In this document: positions 62,948 through 64,000 of the stretch, in pieces
Layout of the letters: every line of letters begins with the position of its first letter
Numbering within the stretch: the stretch's first letter is position 1
Source of the DNA: GCA-2401735 sp051252095
GTDB taxonomy: Bacteria; Pseudomonadota; Gammaproteobacteria; Burkholderiales; Methylophilaceae
Direction: 5' to 3'
DNA: 64,000 nucleotides
Assembly: GCA_051252095.1 (NCBI GenBank)
Contig: JBPOFK010000008.1
Location: 1 to 64,000, forward strand
Notes under the pieces: generated by a model
What the model saw: the letters and a program-made list of their open reading frames with translations, nothing else
Told to the model about the DNA's origin: nothing
Database searches by the model: none
Translations under genes and position numbers: made by a program

Positions 62948-62976
62948 AAAAAGCACCTGCTGTGCAGGTGCTTTTT
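62948..62976 (-). terminator. Terminator of the FIST-domain gene
   Basis: A 13-bp perfect stem (62948-62960 with 62964-62976; AAAAAGCACCTGC arm) with a 3-base loop, 23 bases past the FIST gene stop on the minus strand. Confidence 0.9.
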
Positions 62977-62998
62977 ACAAATTGTCAAAATATGGTTT

Positions 62999-64000
62999 TT
63001 AGAGTGTTTCGCTTAAATAAGCAATTGTCATCGTCTGGTTATGTAGCACGCTATCGGTCGTGTTGGGGCGAGGAGCAATCTCCCCATAAGAATAAAATCC
63101 TGTGACCGAGGTTTGTGCACCTAATATCTGTTGGACCAATTTAACCTCATCAACCACTTGTTCGGCCATGACCCCTTTACGGCCAACACAGCTTACACAA
63201 AGTGCCAAGCCTGGCTGGTTAGTTTTTTGCGCATCTAGCCCATCTAATACTAAGTTAGCAGCAGCACCTGCACCTTCAACTAATCTGTCATGGTTTGTTT
63301 GGCATAACCTTACAGTGATGCCTTCCTCAACATTACCCGCAAAAGTCAAACTATTTTCTTTAGGATCAATTGCCAGCAATGTTCGGATTCTTTCTACATC
63401 ACGTTTACCTTCTTCAATCACGGCAAGGGGGAATTTCAAACCACTGCCTGGTAAGCCTTTTGAGAAAGCTGCGCCAATATACATTTGGTAGAGAGATAAG
63501 GCAGGTTTACCATCCAGTTCATAGACAACGTTTTTGTCTGATTTTGTTACTTTGCGTGGTGGGCCATATGGTCGCCAGCCACCTAGTGCGCCACTAGCTG
63601 TAACCAGTGAGTCGCCATATAAACCAACTGCAATGACCATGTGGTCAGAAATGGTATCATTAAATAGTTGTAGTGTTTTTACGAACGCGCCACCATCTCC
63701 TGCTAAACCACCTATGATTGGCACATCACCTAAAACAGATTGGAAGCCACTGATTAACTCAGAACCATTGACATTCAAGCCGTCTGAGAGGACTAGCACG
63801 GTACGCAGTGTATCCGCTTTTAATTGCTTCGCTAAATTAACAGCCGTTTCGAAAGAATCTTGCATATTTGAAGATTTACTTTGCGCAACACGTTGTATTA
63901 CTTTTTGCCATTGGATAGCGGTTATCTGAATGCTGTCATCGAAAACACCGTTTGGACTAATTTCGCCAGAGGTTGTACAACCAATAATTTGTGCCGTTGG
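62999..64000 (-). CDS. FIST-domain sensory protein (5' end outside window)
   Basis: The frame is open to the window edge, so the N-terminus is missing. The visible 333 residues contain FIST-N (IIGCTTSGEIS, DDSIQITAI, VLVLSDGLNVNG, GDVPIIGGLAGDGG) and FIST-C (GKPALSLYQMYIG, SLTFAGNVEEGITVRLCQTN, GLALCVSCVGRKGV, VTGFYSYGEIAP). FIST domains are predicted to bind small ligands such as amino acids, usually coupled to chemotaxis or GGDEF outputs; no output domain is fused at the visible C-terminus. Confidence 0.92.
   Translation of the reverse strand, partial: PTAQIIGCTTSGEISPNGVFDDSIQITAIQWQKVIQRVAQSKSSNMQDSFETAVNLAKQLKADTLRTVLVLSDGLNVNGSELISGFQSVLGDVPIIGGLAGDGGAFVKTLQLFNDTISDHMVIAVGLYGDSLVTASGALGGWRPYGPPRKVTKSDKNVVYELDGKPALSLYQMYIGAAFSKGLPGSGLKFPLAVIEEGKRDVERIRTLLAIDPKENSLTFAGNVEEGITVRLCQTNHDRLVEGAGAAANLVLDGLDAQKTNQPGLALCVSCVGRKGVMAEQVVDEVKLVQQILGAQTSVTGFYSYGEIAPRPNTTDSVLHNQTMTIAYLSETL

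Noticed and set aside
63102..63929. Plus-strand frames across the FIST gene
   Set aside because: They lie opposite well-conserved FIST domains and have composition typical of reverse-complement shadows.

Overview
The window looks like a chromosomal segment of a low-GC betaproteobacterial methylotroph, most likely family Methylophilaceae (Methylotenera/Methylophilus type). That placement is inference. It rests on betaproteobacterial versions of rep, uup, hrpA, ylqF, selO and tpx, on two tiny genes for the pyrroloquinoline quinone precursor PqqA (PQQ is the cofactor of methanol dehydrogenases), and on the Anbu gene cluster. No rRNA is present; there are two tRNA genes, Leu(UAA) and Arg(CCU).

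Layout. 1-8.6 kb is a surface-adhesin locus: the C-terminal end of a giant RTX adhesin, a small conserved gene, a LapD-like c-di-GMP receptor, a LapG-like periplasmic protease and a TolC-type outer-membrane channel fused to an OmpA peptidoglycan-binding domain. 8.7-11 kb is a degraded integration site: tRNA-Leu, a frameshifted P4-type integrase remnant and a hipBA toxin-antitoxin pair with three identical-core palindromic operators at exact 50-bp spacing. 11.2-15 kb is a YfiR / small membrane protein / YfiN-like GGDEF-EAL operon ending in a BLUF photoreceptor. 15-16.7 kb holds a DUF1996 lipoprotein, tRNA-Arg and a GIY-YIG protein. 16.7-25.4 kb is the Anbu cluster: a transglutaminase-DUF2126 protein facing a minus-strand operon of an HPPD-like VOC protein, circularly permuted ATP-grasp, alpha-E protein and two Anbu proteasome-like subunits, one of which has lost the catalytic residues.

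25.5-36.3 kb is mostly housekeeping and signalling: rep-uup, a 7TM diguanylate cyclase, ylqF, a GGDEF-EAL protein behind a pilin-like gene with an in-frame stop, and a methyltransferase. 36.4-42.7 kb carries an LCAT-like lipase, a di-haem cytochrome, a catalase-family protein, a secreted unknown and an alkaline phosphatase. 42.7-48.4 kb has hrpA, with a 154-bp inverted-repeat element inside its reading frame, then an MliC-like lipoprotein and a COG0523 GTPase. 48.5-53.5 kb is accessory: an AAA ATPase, a repeat-rich spacer, yggL, two copies of a roughly 263-bp pqqA cassette, a SnoaL/HxlR divergent pair and a RhuM-Fic protein. 53.5-64 kb has selO, an RNase II-type nuclease, a spermidine-synthase-like protein, a THUMP methyltransferase, an ethylene-receptor-like GGDEF-EAL sensor, a MazG-like enzyme, a YbaK-like deacylase, tpx and a FIST-domain protein that runs off the end.

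A unifying theme is c-di-GMP control of attachment. Five GGDEF/EAL proteins (one degenerate receptor, four with intact motifs) carry very different inputs: periplasmic YfiR, possibly blue light, a 7TM region, and an ethylene-receptor-like membrane domain. The LapD/LapG pair provides a plausible output that retains or releases the adhesin. The most noteworthy items are the ethylene-receptor-like sensor, the duplicated orphan pqqA cassettes, the Anbu cluster with a nucleophile-substituted paralogue and an HPPD-like neighbour, the in-frame mobile element in hrpA, and the phased hipBA operators.
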